A stretch of DNA of 34,957 nucleotides from JANQTF01 sp036835375 (GTDB taxonomy: Bacteria; Bacteroidota; Bacteroidia; J057): positions 1 through 34,957 of the forward strand of contig DAITMB010000048.1 in assembly GCA_036835375.1 (NCBI GenBank). The letters run 5' to 3'. Under the pieces are notes generated by a model. It saw only the letters and a list, made by a program, of their open reading frames with translations. It searched no databases and was not told the DNA's origin. A program made the position numbers and the translations under genes. Below, piece by piece: positions 8,511 to 17,353 of this stretch (position 1 is its first letter; each line of letters opens with the position of its first letter).

Positions 8511-9557
8511 ATGGCAACCATACTCATCATCGGAGGCACCGGATACATCGGCTCGCACACAGCGATTCAAATGATGTTCCAAGGAAAATTTGACGTTGTC
8601 TCCGTGGACAACCAGCTTCGCTCTTCCCTCGACACCATTGATCGCATCGAAGCAATTACCGGCCAGCGCATGCGCAACTATTCCATTGATGCCTGTGATT
8701 TGGAGGCGCTGGAAGAAGTGTTTGAGGCACATCCCGACATAGAGGGGGTGATCAATTTCGCTGCCCTGAAGGCCGTCGGTGAATCCGTAGAAGAGCCGCT
8801 GCTCTACTACCGCAACAACCTCGTTTCGCTCATCAACATATTAGCGTGCTGTGAGAAGTATCAGGTCAAGAACATGATCTTTTCTTCTTCCTGCACCGTT
8901 TACGGCGACATTCAGGAGCTTCCTGTGACAGAAAAGACCCCCACCACTGAGGCCGCTTCTCCTTATGGTAGCACGAAGCTGATGGGCGAAAGAATCATTC
9001 AGGACTTCGTTCGGGCCTCCAAACACGTTCGGGCCATTGCATTGAGATATTTCAATCCCGTGGGGGCACACGAATCGGGCTTGATCGGGGAAGAGCCCAT
9101 TGGTCGCCCCAACAACCTGGTGCCCTACATCACGATGACAGCCAGTGGCCTGTTACCGCAGTTGACGGTGTTCGGCGGAGATTATGGAACCCGGGACGGG
9201 AGTGCCATTCGGGACTACATTCACGTCAGCGACATTGCAGATGCGCACTTGCTGGCCCTGGATTATCTGCTCGAAGAGCGCAATGAAGCTCCCTATGAGC
9301 GCTATAACCTCGGCTCCGGCGACGGCGTCACGGTCCTCGAAGCGATCCATGCTTTTGAAAAAGTCAGTGGACAGACGCTCAACTATCGCGTAGGCGACCG
9401 GCGCCCTGGTGACGTGGAGCAGATTTATTCCGACTCTTCTCTCGCAAAGGAGAAACTGGGCTGGGAGACCAAGTATGGCATTGAAGACATGATGGCCTCG
9501 GCTTGGAAGTGGCAGCTCGAGCTCAACAAGCAGCGCCAGCAGGCAAGTTCCACCTGA
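8511..9557 (+). CDS. galE: UDP-glucose 4-epimerase
   Basis: A 348-aa extended short-chain dehydrogenase. I place the start at 8511 (MATILIIGGTGYIGSHTA), as the upstream extension to 8445 is not conserved in character. The NAD-binding Rossmann motif GGTGYIGS is at residues 8-15. The sugar-nucleotide epimerase signatures VINFAALKAVGES, SSSCTVYG, the catalytic YxxxK (SPYGSTK), RYFNPVGAH, PNNLVPYI and TRDGSAIRDYIHV.D are all present, as is NLGSGDGVTVLE. These are the classical GalE landmarks. The enzyme interconverts UDP-glucose and UDP-galactose (possibly also the N-acetyl forms) and so supplies precursors to the glycosyltransferases of the cluster. It is the last clear gene of the polysaccharide locus. 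Confidence 0.92.
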   Translation: MATILIIGGTGYIGSHTAIQMMFQGKFDVVSVDNQLRSSLDTIDRIEAITGQRMRNYSIDACDLEALEEVFEAHPDIEGVINFAALKAVGESVEEPLLYYRNNLVSLINILACCEKYQVKNMIFSSSCTVYGDIQELPVTEKTPTTEAASPYGSTKLMGERIIQDFVRASKHVRAIALRYFNPVGAHESGLIGEEPIGRPNNLVPYITMTASGLLPQLTVFGGDYGTRDGSAIRDYIHVSDIADAHLLALDYLLEERNEAPYERYNLGSGDGVTVLEAIHAFEKVSGQTLNYRVGDRRPGDVEQIYSDSSLAKEKLGWETKYGIEDMMASAWKWQLELNKQRQQASST

Positions 9558-9606
9558 GGCAGTGTAGTTTAGCAGATACTTGCGCAAATAAATCGCGATC
9601 CATGCC

Positions 9607-9627
9607 CAGATTTTCTACGAAAATTTG
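9607..9627. promoter_or_regulatory. Candidate TetR-type operator (imperfect inverted repeat)
   Basis: CAGATTTTC-TAC-GAAAATTTG is an inverted repeat of two 9-bp arms with one mismatched pair and a 3-bp centre. It lies about 50 bp before the start of the TetR-family gene. Size and position fit an autoregulatory TetR operator, but this is inferred from symmetry only. Confidence 0.3.
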
Positions 9628-9675
9628 GACATCCCTGAATTTTCCTACAACTTTCAATGAAAGCGAGGAAACCAC

Positions 9676-10314
9676 ATGATGGCGAGCGCCTTCCCCCCCC
9701 ATGATAGCAACGAACGACGAGAGCAACTCACGAAGGAAGTCTTGATTCGATTTTTGCATCACGGCATCAAGCAGGTGAAAATCGGCGATTTGACGGTAGA
9801 ATTGGGGATTTCCAGCAAAACACTCTACCAGATTTTTGAAGACAAAGAAGGCTTGGTGCGAGCTTGCTTCAAGATGTACTTGGCCAATACCACCGAAGAC
9901 TTCCGGAAACATCACCTCGCTTCTGACAACGTAGCAGAGCTAATGGTGAACTTTTACCACAGCGCACTGTCTGGCTTGCGGCGTGTCAATCCCGCTTTTT
10001 TCAGTGATCTGTCACATTTGTTTCCCATGATATGGAATGCGGAGGACGCCTTTGGGCTGAGTCATTCCCGCTACCTCATTGCGCGCGGGAGCTTGGAAGG
10101 AATATTTGTGGCCAAGCTCGACCAGCATCTCTGCGCCCATGCACTCACCCTCCTGTTGCGGAGCGTGTTCGAGCGGGAGCCCTTCACGTCTCGCAGCCCC
10201 GAGGATCAGTTCAATTTTGTGATTTGGCCCTATGTCCGCGGTTTGTGTACCGAAGAGGGGAGGGTCGCCTTTCGGCAGTATCGCCACGACAAGCCCAATC
10301 ATTCTGAGGAATAG
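9676..10314 (+). CDS. TetR/AcrR-family transcriptional regulator
   Basis: A 212-aa protein with an N-terminal helix-turn-helix (about residues 13-60): LTKEVLIRFLHHGIKQVKIGDLTVELGI is followed by SSKTLYQIFEDKEGLV, the classical TetR recognition-helix pattern with the [T/S]LYxxFxxKE core. The remaining ~150 residues are the divergent, all-helical ligand-binding domain, whose ligand cannot be guessed. TetR proteins usually repress a neighbouring gene or themselves; here the flanking genes are galE (same strand, 118 bp upstream) and convergent ispD. No transporter or enzyme of a typical TetR target is adjacent, so self-regulation or a distant target is more likely. An imperfect inverted repeat at 9607-9627 is a candidate operator. 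ATG codons at 9676 and 9679 are both possible starts. Confidence 0.9.
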   Translation: MMASAFPPHDSNERREQLTKEVLIRFLHHGIKQVKIGDLTVELGISSKTLYQIFEDKEGLVRACFKMYLANTTEDFRKHHLASDNVAELMVNFYHSALSGLRRVNPAFFSDLSHLFPMIWNAEDAFGLSHSRYLIARGSLEGIFVAKLDQHLCAHALTLLLRSVFEREPFTSRSPEDQFNFVIWPYVRGLCTEEGRVAFRQYRHDKPNHSEE

Positions 10315-10339
10315 ACAGATACGAGCGATTTATTTTCCG

Positions 10340-11062
10340 CTACAAAGATGGCCGCGTCTCTGCTTCTTGCTGGCGAGCCAACAATGCTTCTGCCACGAAC
10401 AGGTCTTCGGGCGTGGTGACCTTGAGATTGTCGTAACTCCCTTCGCAGATGGCTACCTCGCCTATGTAGGTCTGATAAAGACTCGCATCGTCGGTAAACT
10501 GGTCGTGCGTGCGCTGCGCAAAGGCCGATTGAATGCTGGAAAGCAAAAAAGTCTGCGGCGTCTGCACATGCCAATAGCGATCTCGATCCACGGGATGGCT
10601 TTGTCCGGGGGCCGTCTGCTCGCGCATAGATGACTTTACCTGCACACAGGACACAGAAGCGCCGTATTGTCGGGCGGATTGGTACGCTCGATCTAGCACA
10701 TCAGTGGTAATAAGCGGCCTCACGCCATCGTGAATGGCGACAAGAGTTTCGGCGGGAATCACCCGCGACGCCAAGGAGGCGAGTCCCGCTTCGACGGACA
10801 AGGTGCGGGTCGCGCCGCCATCTTGAAGGACGACGCGCGCGGACTCTTCTGGCTGCAAAAAAGCTGTTGCGGCTTCTTCCCACGCCCCGCGATGGTCAGC
10901 CGGGAGCACCAATACCGCCTGCATGTGAGGAGCATATCGGAGAAATCGCTTCACCGTGTGGACCAAGATGGGCACGTCGCCTAGCGGCAAAAACTGCTTG
11001 GGGACCTCGGACTTCATGCGCGTCCCAGCGCCTCCGGCGACAATGACCACAGCAAGTTGCAT
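10340..11062 (-). CDS. ispD: 2-C-methyl-D-erythritol 4-phosphate cytidylyltransferase
   Basis: A 240-aa protein with all IspD landmarks: the N-terminal CTP-binding signature VIVAGGAGTRMKSEVPKQFL, VAIHDGVRPLIT, YWHVQTPQTF, FTDDASLYQ and the C-terminal NLKVTTPEDL. It catalyses the third step of the MEP (non-mevalonate) isoprenoid pathway, joining CTP and methylerythritol phosphate to give CDP-ME and pyrophosphate in the cytoplasm. It is 48 bp downstream of queA on the same strand, probably co-transcribed, although the two enzymes are in unrelated pathways. It converges with the TetR gene, with only 25 bp between the stops and no obvious hairpin in that gap. Confidence 0.96.
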   Translation of the reverse strand: MQLAVVIVAGGAGTRMKSEVPKQFLPLGDVPILVHTVKRFLRYAPHMQAVLVLPADHRGAWEEAATAFLQPEESARVVLQDGGATRTLSVEAGLASLASRVIPAETLVAIHDGVRPLITTDVLDRAYQSARQYGASVSCVQVKSSMREQTAPGQSHPVDRDRYWHVQTPQTFLLSSIQSAFAQRTHDQFTDDASLYQTYIGEVAICEGSYDNLKVTTPEDLFVAEALLARQQEAETRPSL

Positions 11063-11110
11063 AAGCTAGACATTTTCCTCAGTGAACGCTGACAGGGAGT
11101 AGAAAAAAAA

Positions 11111-12163
11111 CTACAGGATCAGCATGGCATCGCCATAGCCGTAGAATCGATAGTTGTTTTTCAGCGCTTCTTCATAGCACTTCATCATCAGCTCATGGCC
11201 CATGAAGGCCGAGACCATCATCATGAGGGTGGACTTGGGCGGATGAAAATTGGTGAGGAACGTGTTGGCAATGTGAAAGTCGTACTGCGGATAAATAAAT
11301 TTATCGGTCCAACCTTCCACGGCATTGAGCATTTTGGAAGCAGACACCGAGGACTCCAAGGCGCGCATCACGGAGGTGCCCACAGCGAGCACTTTTCGAC
11401 GATCGGCTTTGGCCTTGTTGACTAGGTCTCGGGTCTCGGGCGGAATGGTAAAATACTCCGAATCCATGCGATGCTTGGAAAGATCCTCCACCTCGACTGG
11501 ATTGAATGCACCAATACCTACGTGCAGGGTGAGCTGGGCCTGCTCCACGCCTTGCAATTCAAATCGCTTGAGCAACTCGCGGGTAAAGTGCAGACCAGCA
11601 GTCGGAGCCGCGACAGCACCCACGTGCTTGGCATACACTGTCTGGTAATCTTGTCGATCGCGGTCCTCGACTTCGCGGGTGATATATGGCGGGATGGGCG
11701 TGAGGCCCAATTTGTCGATCAAGCGATGGAGATCTTGGTTGTCTCCTTCAAACAGGAACCGGATCGTGCGCCCACGGGAAGTTGTGTTGTCCACGACCTC
11801 TGCGACGAGGTCATCGTTGCCGAAATAGAGCTTGTTGCCGACCCTGATTTTACGTGCGGGCTCTACGAGCACATCCCATAGTCGCTGACGGCTGTTGAGT
11901 TCTCGGAGAAGAAACACCTCAATGCGGGCGTTGGTCTTCTCTTTTTTTCCCACCAACTTAGCTGGAAAGACCTTGGTGTCATTGAGAACAATCACATCGC
12001 CTTCGGTAAAGCACTTCAGAATGTCTTTGAAGGGAAGGTGTTGTATTTCTCCAGTGGCTCGATGGACTACCAGTAATTTACATTCGTCTCTGGGGTGGCT
12101 GGGGCGTTCTGCGATGGCCTTCTCCGGAATCTCAAAGTTGAATGCGGATAATTTCATTGCCAT
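11111..12163 (-). CDS. queA: S-adenosylmethionine:tRNA ribosyltransferase-isomerase
   Basis: A 350-aa QueA enzyme of about the usual length. It transfers and isomerises the ribosyl group of S-adenosylmethionine onto 7-aminomethyl-7-deazaguanine in tRNA, giving epoxyqueuosine at the wobble position of GUN anticodons. Motifs visible: FEIPEKAIAERPSHPRDECK at the N-terminus, VIVLNDTKVFPAKL, GLTPIPPYI, YQTVYAKHVGAVAAPTAGLH, LHVGIGAFNPVEVEDL, VGTSVMRALES and the C-terminal NFHPPKSTLMMMVSAFMG with YGYGDAML. The true start may be the third codon (MKLSAFNFEIPEK, 12157). It precedes ispD on the same strand and is followed upstream by a 727-bp gap before the divergent DUF4249 gene. Confidence 0.97.
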   Translation of the reverse strand: MAMKLSAFNFEIPEKAIAERPSHPRDECKLLVVHRATGEIQHLPFKDILKCFTEGDVIVLNDTKVFPAKLVGKKEKTNARIEVFLLRELNSRQRLWDVLVEPARKIRVGNKLYFGNDDLVAEVVDNTTSRGRTIRFLFEGDNQDLHRLIDKLGLTPIPPYITREVEDRDRQDYQTVYAKHVGAVAAPTAGLHFTRELLKRFELQGVEQAQLTLHVGIGAFNPVEVEDLSKHRMDSEYFTIPPETRDLVNKAKADRRKVLAVGTSVMRALESSVSASKMLNAVEGWTDKFIYPQYDFHIANTFLTNFHPPKSTLMMMVSAFMGHELMMKCYEEALKNNYRFYGYGDAMLIL

Positions 12164-12890
12164 ATTGGAGCGGATTACGATCTAGCCGGTGAGTTTAAAA
12201 ATGAATTCGCAAAAATAGGTGGATCAAGGCGGATTATCAAGCAGTTTGCCGATTCATCCATCAAATCAGCAGGAAAGAAGGGCAATAGACCCTTTTTTTC
12301 TCTCGGAATCCGAATTGGCAGTGGGGGTGATGGATATTTTGGCGTAGAAAGCTGCGAATGAGGGCGGGTTGTCTGAGCGGATAGGAATGGAAGAAGCAGG
12401 ATAGTCCCTTTTGTTTTGAGCCATATGTGATCAAAACTTAGGGTAGAAACTATGTTTTGTGTCAATCCTGCCTTTTTATAGAGATAAAGTAAACCTTACC
12501 CTTTTATTGAGGAAATAGTTACTCGCTGTGTATTGTTGTGATAATACATAATACCTAGATGCTGAAGCATATTTGTTAAATTGAAAAAATAATTCCAGTA
12601 AGGTCTTGCTTTTCTATTTTTTTTGGTTTGGTTTGGAGTGTTGTGCAACCAGCAATACTCCGGCGGCTGTAGATATAGGCTGGAACTTTTAAAATTAACT
12701 TATCTAATCATGGTTTATTTTCAAAACAAATCATTTGAGAAAGTACCTTCACGTGATAAGTCACCACGATTTCCCTTCATTGTAATCTTTACAAAAGTAG
12801 GTAATTACCTCCTCTCGTAAAAACACTTCACACACAGCCTGAGGGCTGTGTGTGAAGTTACTCTTTGTGATATTTAAATTCACACCCAGC
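12164..12890. other. Intergenic region without a supported gene (727 bp)
   Basis: This divergent gap between queA and the DUF4249 gene is clearly more AT-rich from about 12460 to 12800 than its surroundings, with several poly-T/poly-A runs (for example at 12618-12625). Short open frames of 96 aa (12175-12465, -) and 65 aa (12623-12820, +) show no recognisable motif, low-complexity composition and no convincing start context. No tRNA cloverleaf was seen. The only strong structure is the hairpin at 12825-12858. Confidence 0.6.
12825..12858. repeat. Perfect 15-bp inverted repeat (hairpin) in the leader of the DUF4249 gene
   Basis: ACTTCACACACAGCC, a 4-base loop (TGAG), then its exact complement GGCTGTGTGTGAAGT. 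The right arm ends 32 bp before the likely start codon at 12891. On the + strand no U-run follows; on the - strand the hairpin is followed by GTTTTTA, so it could end transcription coming from the right, but no - strand gene lies there. It could be a leader hairpin or an operator for the uptake operon. Confidence 0.6.
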
Positions 12891-13925
12891 ATGTTTACAC
12901 AACTTGGTATCAAAATAATCCCGTGGATGGCTGTGGCTTCTATGTTCTTCGTTCACTCCTGCGCATCGATCACCGAACTGAGCCTGCCTCCAGAAAGCCC
13001 TCAGATTGTGATCAATGGCTTATTTACCCCCGACAGCACTTGGAAAATCAATGTTTCGCCCAGTCATGATGTGCTCTATTATAACCCCAAAAGAGATTTT
13101 CTGGAAGATGCTACGGTGATGCTTTGGGAAGAAGATTCCCTGATGGGAACCTTGTCTTATGCAGGTCAGGGCAATTATCGCTTGAATGCCTACCCCAAAG
13201 CCGGGGTCACCTATCGCGTACGGGTAGAAGCGGATGGATTTGAACCAGTAGAAGCAGAGGATCAAATTCCGCTGAATACTCCCGAGATTCGTGACCCTTT
13301 TTGGGATTTTGGTAGAGAGGTTGTTGCGATTGACTATCTCGGAGTGGCATTCACTGCGACCCCGCTAACGTTTCAATTGCTTACTTCCAGCCCGGCGCCA
13401 AAGTTCTGCATGATTCAACTTGCGGTTGCCGATAGTTGTGATTGCATGAATGGTCAGGAGCCGATCGTCTATGGGCCAAACAGGTTTGGCCCGGGTAATT
13501 ACTTGTCTTTTTCGCTGGATAACCGATTCCCGCTCAATGAACCCATAGCCAACCGTAGCTCATTCTTGATGTTCTCCACAGAAACGATAGGAGAGGGAAT
13601 GGTTGATATTGAAGTGTTTATGCCGGATACTACATTTCTGCTTTACAACCATTTCTTTCAAGTTCGAGACAGTTTGTACTTCAATCAAGGTTCTGGCTCC
13701 CGGCAATACTTTCCTCCGTTACAGAAGACCTATGTGAGGATGTATCTTGAAGTTTGGAATATGAGCGAGGCACTTTATCGCTACCGCTTGAGCTATCTCA
13801 CCCAGGGATATAACACGGCTGATCCTTTCGCTACTCACATCAATGTCTTTAGCAATACCACAAACCGACGTGGCATTTTCGCAGGCTATCAAATCAGCAG
13901 GCTGTTGATTTATCAATTCGGATAA
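12891..13925 (+). CDS. DUF4249 lipoprotein, partner of the TonB-dependent receptor
   Basis: A 344-aa protein. I choose ATG 12891 because it gives a lipoprotein signal (hydrophobic IIPWMAVASMFFV, then HSC as lipobox, Cys at about residue 24); an upstream GTG at 12852 lies inside the hairpin. After the Cys, SLPPESPQIVINGLFTPDS is the hallmark opening of DUF4249 proteins, followed by ATVMLWEEDSLMGTL and YRVRVEADGFEPVEAEDQIP, an Ig-like region. DUF4249 proteins are outer-membrane-associated lipoproteins found next to carboxypeptidase-regulatory TonB receptors in Bacteroidota, and a SusD-like helper role has been assumed without a known substrate. The receptor gene starts only 15 bp after the stop, so the pair is an operon. 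Confidence 0.9.
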   Translation: MFTQLGIKIIPWMAVASMFFVHSCASITELSLPPESPQIVINGLFTPDSTWKINVSPSHDVLYYNPKRDFLEDATVMLWEEDSLMGTLSYAGQGNYRLNAYPKAGVTYRVRVEADGFEPVEAEDQIPLNTPEIRDPFWDFGREVVAIDYLGVAFTATPLTFQLLTSSPAPKFCMIQLAVADSCDCMNGQEPIVYGPNRFGPGNYLSFSLDNRFPLNEPIANRSSFLMFSTETIGEGMVDIEVFMPDTTFLLYNHFFQVRDSLYFNQGSGSRQYFPPLQKTYVRMYLEVWNMSEALYRYRLSYLTQGYNTADPFATHINVFSNTTNRRGIFAGYQISRLLIYQFG

Positions 13926-13940
13926 TTACCAGAAAACGCT

Positions 13941-16352
13941 ATGAAGATCGGAATGTTGATGTTGATGCTCCTGCCTATGTGGCTCGGAGCGCAGGTTACC
14001 ATAAGCGGAATCGTGAGGGAAGCCGGTAGCGGCGAAGCACTCTCCTACACACAGGTGACGATCACCGGAACGAGGATTGGAAGACTGACCAATGAGTCGG
14101 GATTCTTTTCAATAAACACTCCTCAAGACACGCTAGAGTTGTCCATCTCTCGAATGGGCTATGCGCCCTTAGTCCTTTCGCTATCTCTGTCACGTGACAC
14201 TTTCATGCAAGTGGTCCTGACCCCCAGGACATCGAATCTGGACACAGTCGTGATTGAAGCAAGCCAGAACTTTCGTGACCTTCAATTGGGGCGAACCATC
14301 ATTCCGATGGCCCAAATCAAGAATTTACCAGCATTGGCTGGCGAGGGAGATGCTCTCAAATCTCTACAGTTGCTCCCCGGCATTCAGTTTGGGCAAGAGG
14401 GCACCTCCGGGTTGTTTGTTCGTGGGGGAACACCTGATCAAAATCTCATCCTGCTGGACGAGATGCCCGTGTACAATGTGAGTCATCTGTTTGGGTTTTT
14501 CTCCTTGTTTCCTCCGGGCGTGATTCAAGATATGGAGCTATACAAAGGAAGTTTTCCTGCACAATATGGTGGGCGACTCTCCTCGGTCATCCGGATTCAG
14601 ACTAAGGAAGGAGATATGGAGAAATGGAAAGCTGAAGGCAATTTGGGCATTCTGTCGGGACAGATTCGCGTGGAAGGGCCCCTGATTCCCGGAAAATCGT
14701 CCGTTTTTTTTGCGGCTCGGCGCTCCCTGCTTGATCTGTTTTTGAGACCAATCACTAACAGCACCTACAAGGCTAACGAGGTCAACGGATCGCTGGGATA
14801 CTCATTCTATGATTTTATCGCCAAAGCCAACTACCTCGTTTCTCCCAGGTCGCGCCTCTTCCTGAGTGTGTATGCCGGGACAGATCGAGGAGCTATTCGC
14901 GTGTTTCCAGAACAAGACCAGACGGATTCGCTGCGAACCCGCACCTCAGGCGTGTTGAAGTGGGGAAACATCACGACCTCGCTTCGATATCAACACGTGT
15001 TGAGCAAGCGCTGGTTTTCCAAAACAATCATTGGCTACACCCAGTACCGATATGCGCAGGAACAAAATCTCGCCTTACTCAGTGGACCTTTCAACCAAGT
15101 GCGAAATGAAGTTTCGGCGGGAAACTACTCCTTCATTCAAGACTGGATCGCGAAGCAAGAGTGGCAGGGTCAACTGGGCAAAGGGCATGAAATCAGGCTG
15201 GGGCTTCAAGGGTCTGTCAAGCGATTTGAGCCTAATGTGAGATATGCCGCCGTTTTGGACAATACCACTCTCATCGACACAGCGAGCCAGGGAGAGCCCC
15301 TTCTCAGCGATCTCGTGTGCGCATACGCTGGTTATCACTTCTCTAGCAGTCGCGTGAACGCCTATGCCGGTGTGCGCGCTGAGCGTTATTCGGTGGAGGA
15401 GAGATCTTGGTGGTCTATACAGCCCCGTTTACAAGCTGCGTGGTTTCTCTCTGACCGTTGGAAAATAGAGGCAGGGTATAGCAGCATTCAGCAATATGTT
15501 CACCTGCTTACCGATAGCGGAGTGGGCTTGCCCACTGACCTGTGGGTTCCTGCGACCAACCTGGTGCCACCCGCGATGTCGCATCAAGTCAGTGGAGGCA
15601 TTTTTCATGAAATTGATCCACGCACCAGCCTCTCGGTAGAAGCGTACTGGAAAACACTCAGCGGTGTCATCGAATACAAGGAAGGCGTAAGCTACCTCAA
15701 TAATTTCATGGATTGGCAGGCCTTGGTTGACCTTGGAGAAGGCAAGGCTTATGGTCTTGAAGTTTTCCTGCATCGTAAGTCTGGCAGAATCAATGGCTGG
15801 GTCAGTTATACCCTCTCCAAAGCTACCCGGCAGTTTGAGGAAATCAACGGCGGGAGAGAATTCCCCTTTCGATACGACCGACGGCACAATTTTTCCCTTT
15901 TCGCTAATTATACCTTTCCAAATCCCAATCGCAGCCTTTCCCTCACCTGGATGTATATCTCCGGCGCAAAGGCCACCGTGCCCACGAGTCAGTATCAAAC
16001 GCCCTATGATATTCTCTCGGAACTTTCTGGGGCAGCCATCACTTTTTTCTCTGCTACCACTTCCTATCTATTTGGGAATATCGCCTTCTACAATGACTCA
16101 CGAAATAATTTTCAGATCCGGCCTTTTCACAAGCTCGATCTTGCTTATCGTGCCCGAAAGGAAAAGAAGCATTTCATCCGCACCTGGGAGTTTGGGATCT
16201 ACAATGTCTATGGGCGAAGAAATCCTTACTATCTTTTTCTGGGGACAAGGGAGGTCTTTGTTGGCTTTAACAATGTCGAATACAGACCTAGCCTACAAGA
16301 ATACAGCCTGCTGATGTGGATTCCCTATGTGGGGTATCAGATTGAGTTGTAA
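13941..16352 (+). CDS. TonB-dependent receptor with carboxypeptidase-like regulatory domain
   Basis: An 803-aa outer-membrane receptor. Residues 1-18 are a signal peptide ending in GAQ. About 19-105 is a CarboxypepD_reg-like domain (VTISGIVREAGSGEALSYTQ, GRLTNESGFFSI, LELSISRMGYAPLVLSL). Then comes the plug domain (IKNLPALAGEGDALKSLQLL, GLFVRGGTPDQNLILLDEMP, VIQDMELYKGSFPAQYGGRL) and a long beta-barrel with alternating aromatic strands, ending in the terminal strand MWIPYVGYQIEL. The fold imports a large ligand across the outer membrane with energy from TonB-ExbBD. Together with the DUF4249 lipoprotein it forms a SusCD-like unit, but no glycosidase, protease or transporter is adjacent to hint at the substrate. 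The barrel is not truncated. Confidence 0.95.
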   Translation: MKIGMLMLMLLPMWLGAQVTISGIVREAGSGEALSYTQVTITGTRIGRLTNESGFFSINTPQDTLELSISRMGYAPLVLSLSLSRDTFMQVVLTPRTSNLDTVVIEASQNFRDLQLGRTIIPMAQIKNLPALAGEGDALKSLQLLPGIQFGQEGTSGLFVRGGTPDQNLILLDEMPVYNVSHLFGFFSLFPPGVIQDMELYKGSFPAQYGGRLSSVIRIQTKEGDMEKWKAEGNLGILSGQIRVEGPLIPGKSSVFFAARRSLLDLFLRPITNSTYKANEVNGSLGYSFYDFIAKANYLVSPRSRLFLSVYAGTDRGAIRVFPEQDQTDSLRTRTSGVLKWGNITTSLRYQHVLSKRWFSKTIIGYTQYRYAQEQNLALLSGPFNQVRNEVSAGNYSFIQDWIAKQEWQGQLGKGHEIRLGLQGSVKRFEPNVRYAAVLDNTTLIDTASQGEPLLSDLVCAYAGYHFSSSRVNAYAGVRAERYSVEERSWWSIQPRLQAAWFLSDRWKIEAGYSSIQQYVHLLTDSGVGLPTDLWVPATNLVPPAMSHQVSGGIFHEIDPRTSLSVEAYWKTLSGVIEYKEGVSYLNNFMDWQALVDLGEGKAYGLEVFLHRKSGRINGWVSYTLSKATRQFEEINGGREFPFRYDRRHNFSLFANYTFPNPNRSLSLTWMYISGAKATVPTSQYQTPYDILSELSGAAITFFSATTSYLFGNIAFYNDSRNNFQIRPFHKLDLAYRARKEKKHFIRTWEFGIYNVYGRRNPYYLFLGTREVFVGFNNVEYRPSLQEYSLLMWIPYVGYQIEL

Positions 16353-16681
16353 TGTTTTACAGTTTTAATAATTCAATCCTTTTGCTTCGCTGTCAGAGTC
16401 TTATTTCGCGAGTGAAGGCTACATCGTTTTTGAGAACGTTTTTGAGAAAGAGGGTGGCTAGTTTATGTCAATTGTACTAAGTTGTGTGCAGCTCACAATC
16501 ATTGCCTCTACGCCTACAGTCGTTCCCTCATCACTTCAATAGTCAATGGACGCTCGTAGATCCGTGAAATTTTTTATCCTATTGCTGGATAGCAAAGTTT
16601 TCCACCTTTATGGACAAGCGTATATACTCTTGTCCATGTTCATTTGATGATAAAATGAAACTGTGCCTGTTTTTTTTCAGA
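16353..16681. other. Intergenic region without a supported gene (329 bp)
   Basis: Between the TonB receptor and the fused remnant I see no ORF with protein character and no strong hairpin. A short direct repeat of GTTTTTGAGA occurs at about 16425-16447. The sequence may be partly decayed upstream DNA of the former second DUF4249/receptor pair. Confidence 0.5.
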
Positions 16682-17228
16682 ATGCAAAATGTGTGGCACG
16701 GATTAGGATTAAAAGCCAACCCTAGTCTTCCTCTCGTCATCATCCTACTAGCAACCCTGTTTTTTCCCTCTTGCATCCAGCAAATCCCATTCGACACCTC
16801 GCAGTTCGAAGCGGAGCTAGTGGTGAATGGTTTCCTCACGCCCAACTACGAGGCGAATGAGCGCGTCAAATTGCCAGCGAGTTGGATCTATGCCACCGGG
16901 AGGGCTGTGACGCTCACTCCCGGTCTTGTCCCTTCCCTCACCACAGATTGGCGCTGTGGCCGGGAGACGTGCACGCCCTTGTTTATATGGCTTACAGCAG
17001 GGCCATCTTTATCCCTCTCGCAACAATTACCGCATGCCTGACCATCACCGTTTGGATGTTTCGGTCAGTTTTACGGAACAAATCCCCAATGAACCCGGCG
17101 CTGCGCGCACCTTCAGATTTGGGTTGTACAACGCCTATTGGCGCCAAAAGTCGTTTTATGTGTTGCTGGTGTTGTTTTGTCTTCTTTTCTACATAGTAGG
17201 CATGGCAATTCCCTATGTGGTTTTGTAA
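16682..17228 (+). pseudogene. Fused, frameshifted remnant of a second DUF4249 / TonB-receptor pair
   Basis: The first ~60 codons are the N-terminus of a DUF4249 lipoprotein: hydrophobic LPLVIILLATLFF, lipobox PSC, then QFEAELVVNGFLTPNYEA. At about 16871-16880, in the same frame, the sequence jumps to the C-terminus of a TonB receptor (ASWIYATGRAVTLTPG). Between about 16910 and 16985 the frame shifts, and the receptor end continues in another frame: YPSRNNYRMPDHHRLDVSV, RTFRFGLYNAYW, ending GMAIPYVVL. These match the intact neighbour: SRNNFQIRPFHKLDLAY, RTWEFGIYNVYG and MWIPYVGY. So a deletion of roughly 3 kb removed most of a DUF4249 gene and most of the receptor gene, joining their ends, and the fusion then lost its frame. 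Not expected to make a functional protein. Confidence 0.75.
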
Positions 17229-17328
17229 GGTCTTGAAATAGGCGGGAGAGTTAGAAGCGAGATTACCAGAAGCGGGAGGTGAGACTAGACGAGTTTTGAG
17301 TCAGATTGCTGGGGGTGAGGCGAAATGA

Positions 17329-17344
17329 TTCTTTCGCGAAAGAA
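17329..17344. promoter_or_regulatory. Perfect 16-bp palindrome upstream of carB
   Basis: TTCTTTCGCGAAAGAA is self-complementary over 16 bp and ends 9 bp before the predicted -33 box of carB. The word GATTCT occurs at 17327, 17345 and 17372. It could be an operator for a pyrimidine or arginine regulator, or a hairpin left from the upstream decayed locus. No U-run follows directly. Confidence 0.4.
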
Positions 17345-17353
17345 GATTCTTTA

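Noticed and set aside
12175..12820. Short open frames of 96 aa (-) and 65 aa (+) in the gap before the DUF4249 gene.
   Set aside because: No motif, biased composition and no supporting start or terminator signals.
16610..17041. Reading this frame as an intact 143-aa protein.
   Set aside because: It is the first half of the DUF4249/receptor fusion remnant; the receptor end continues in another frame.
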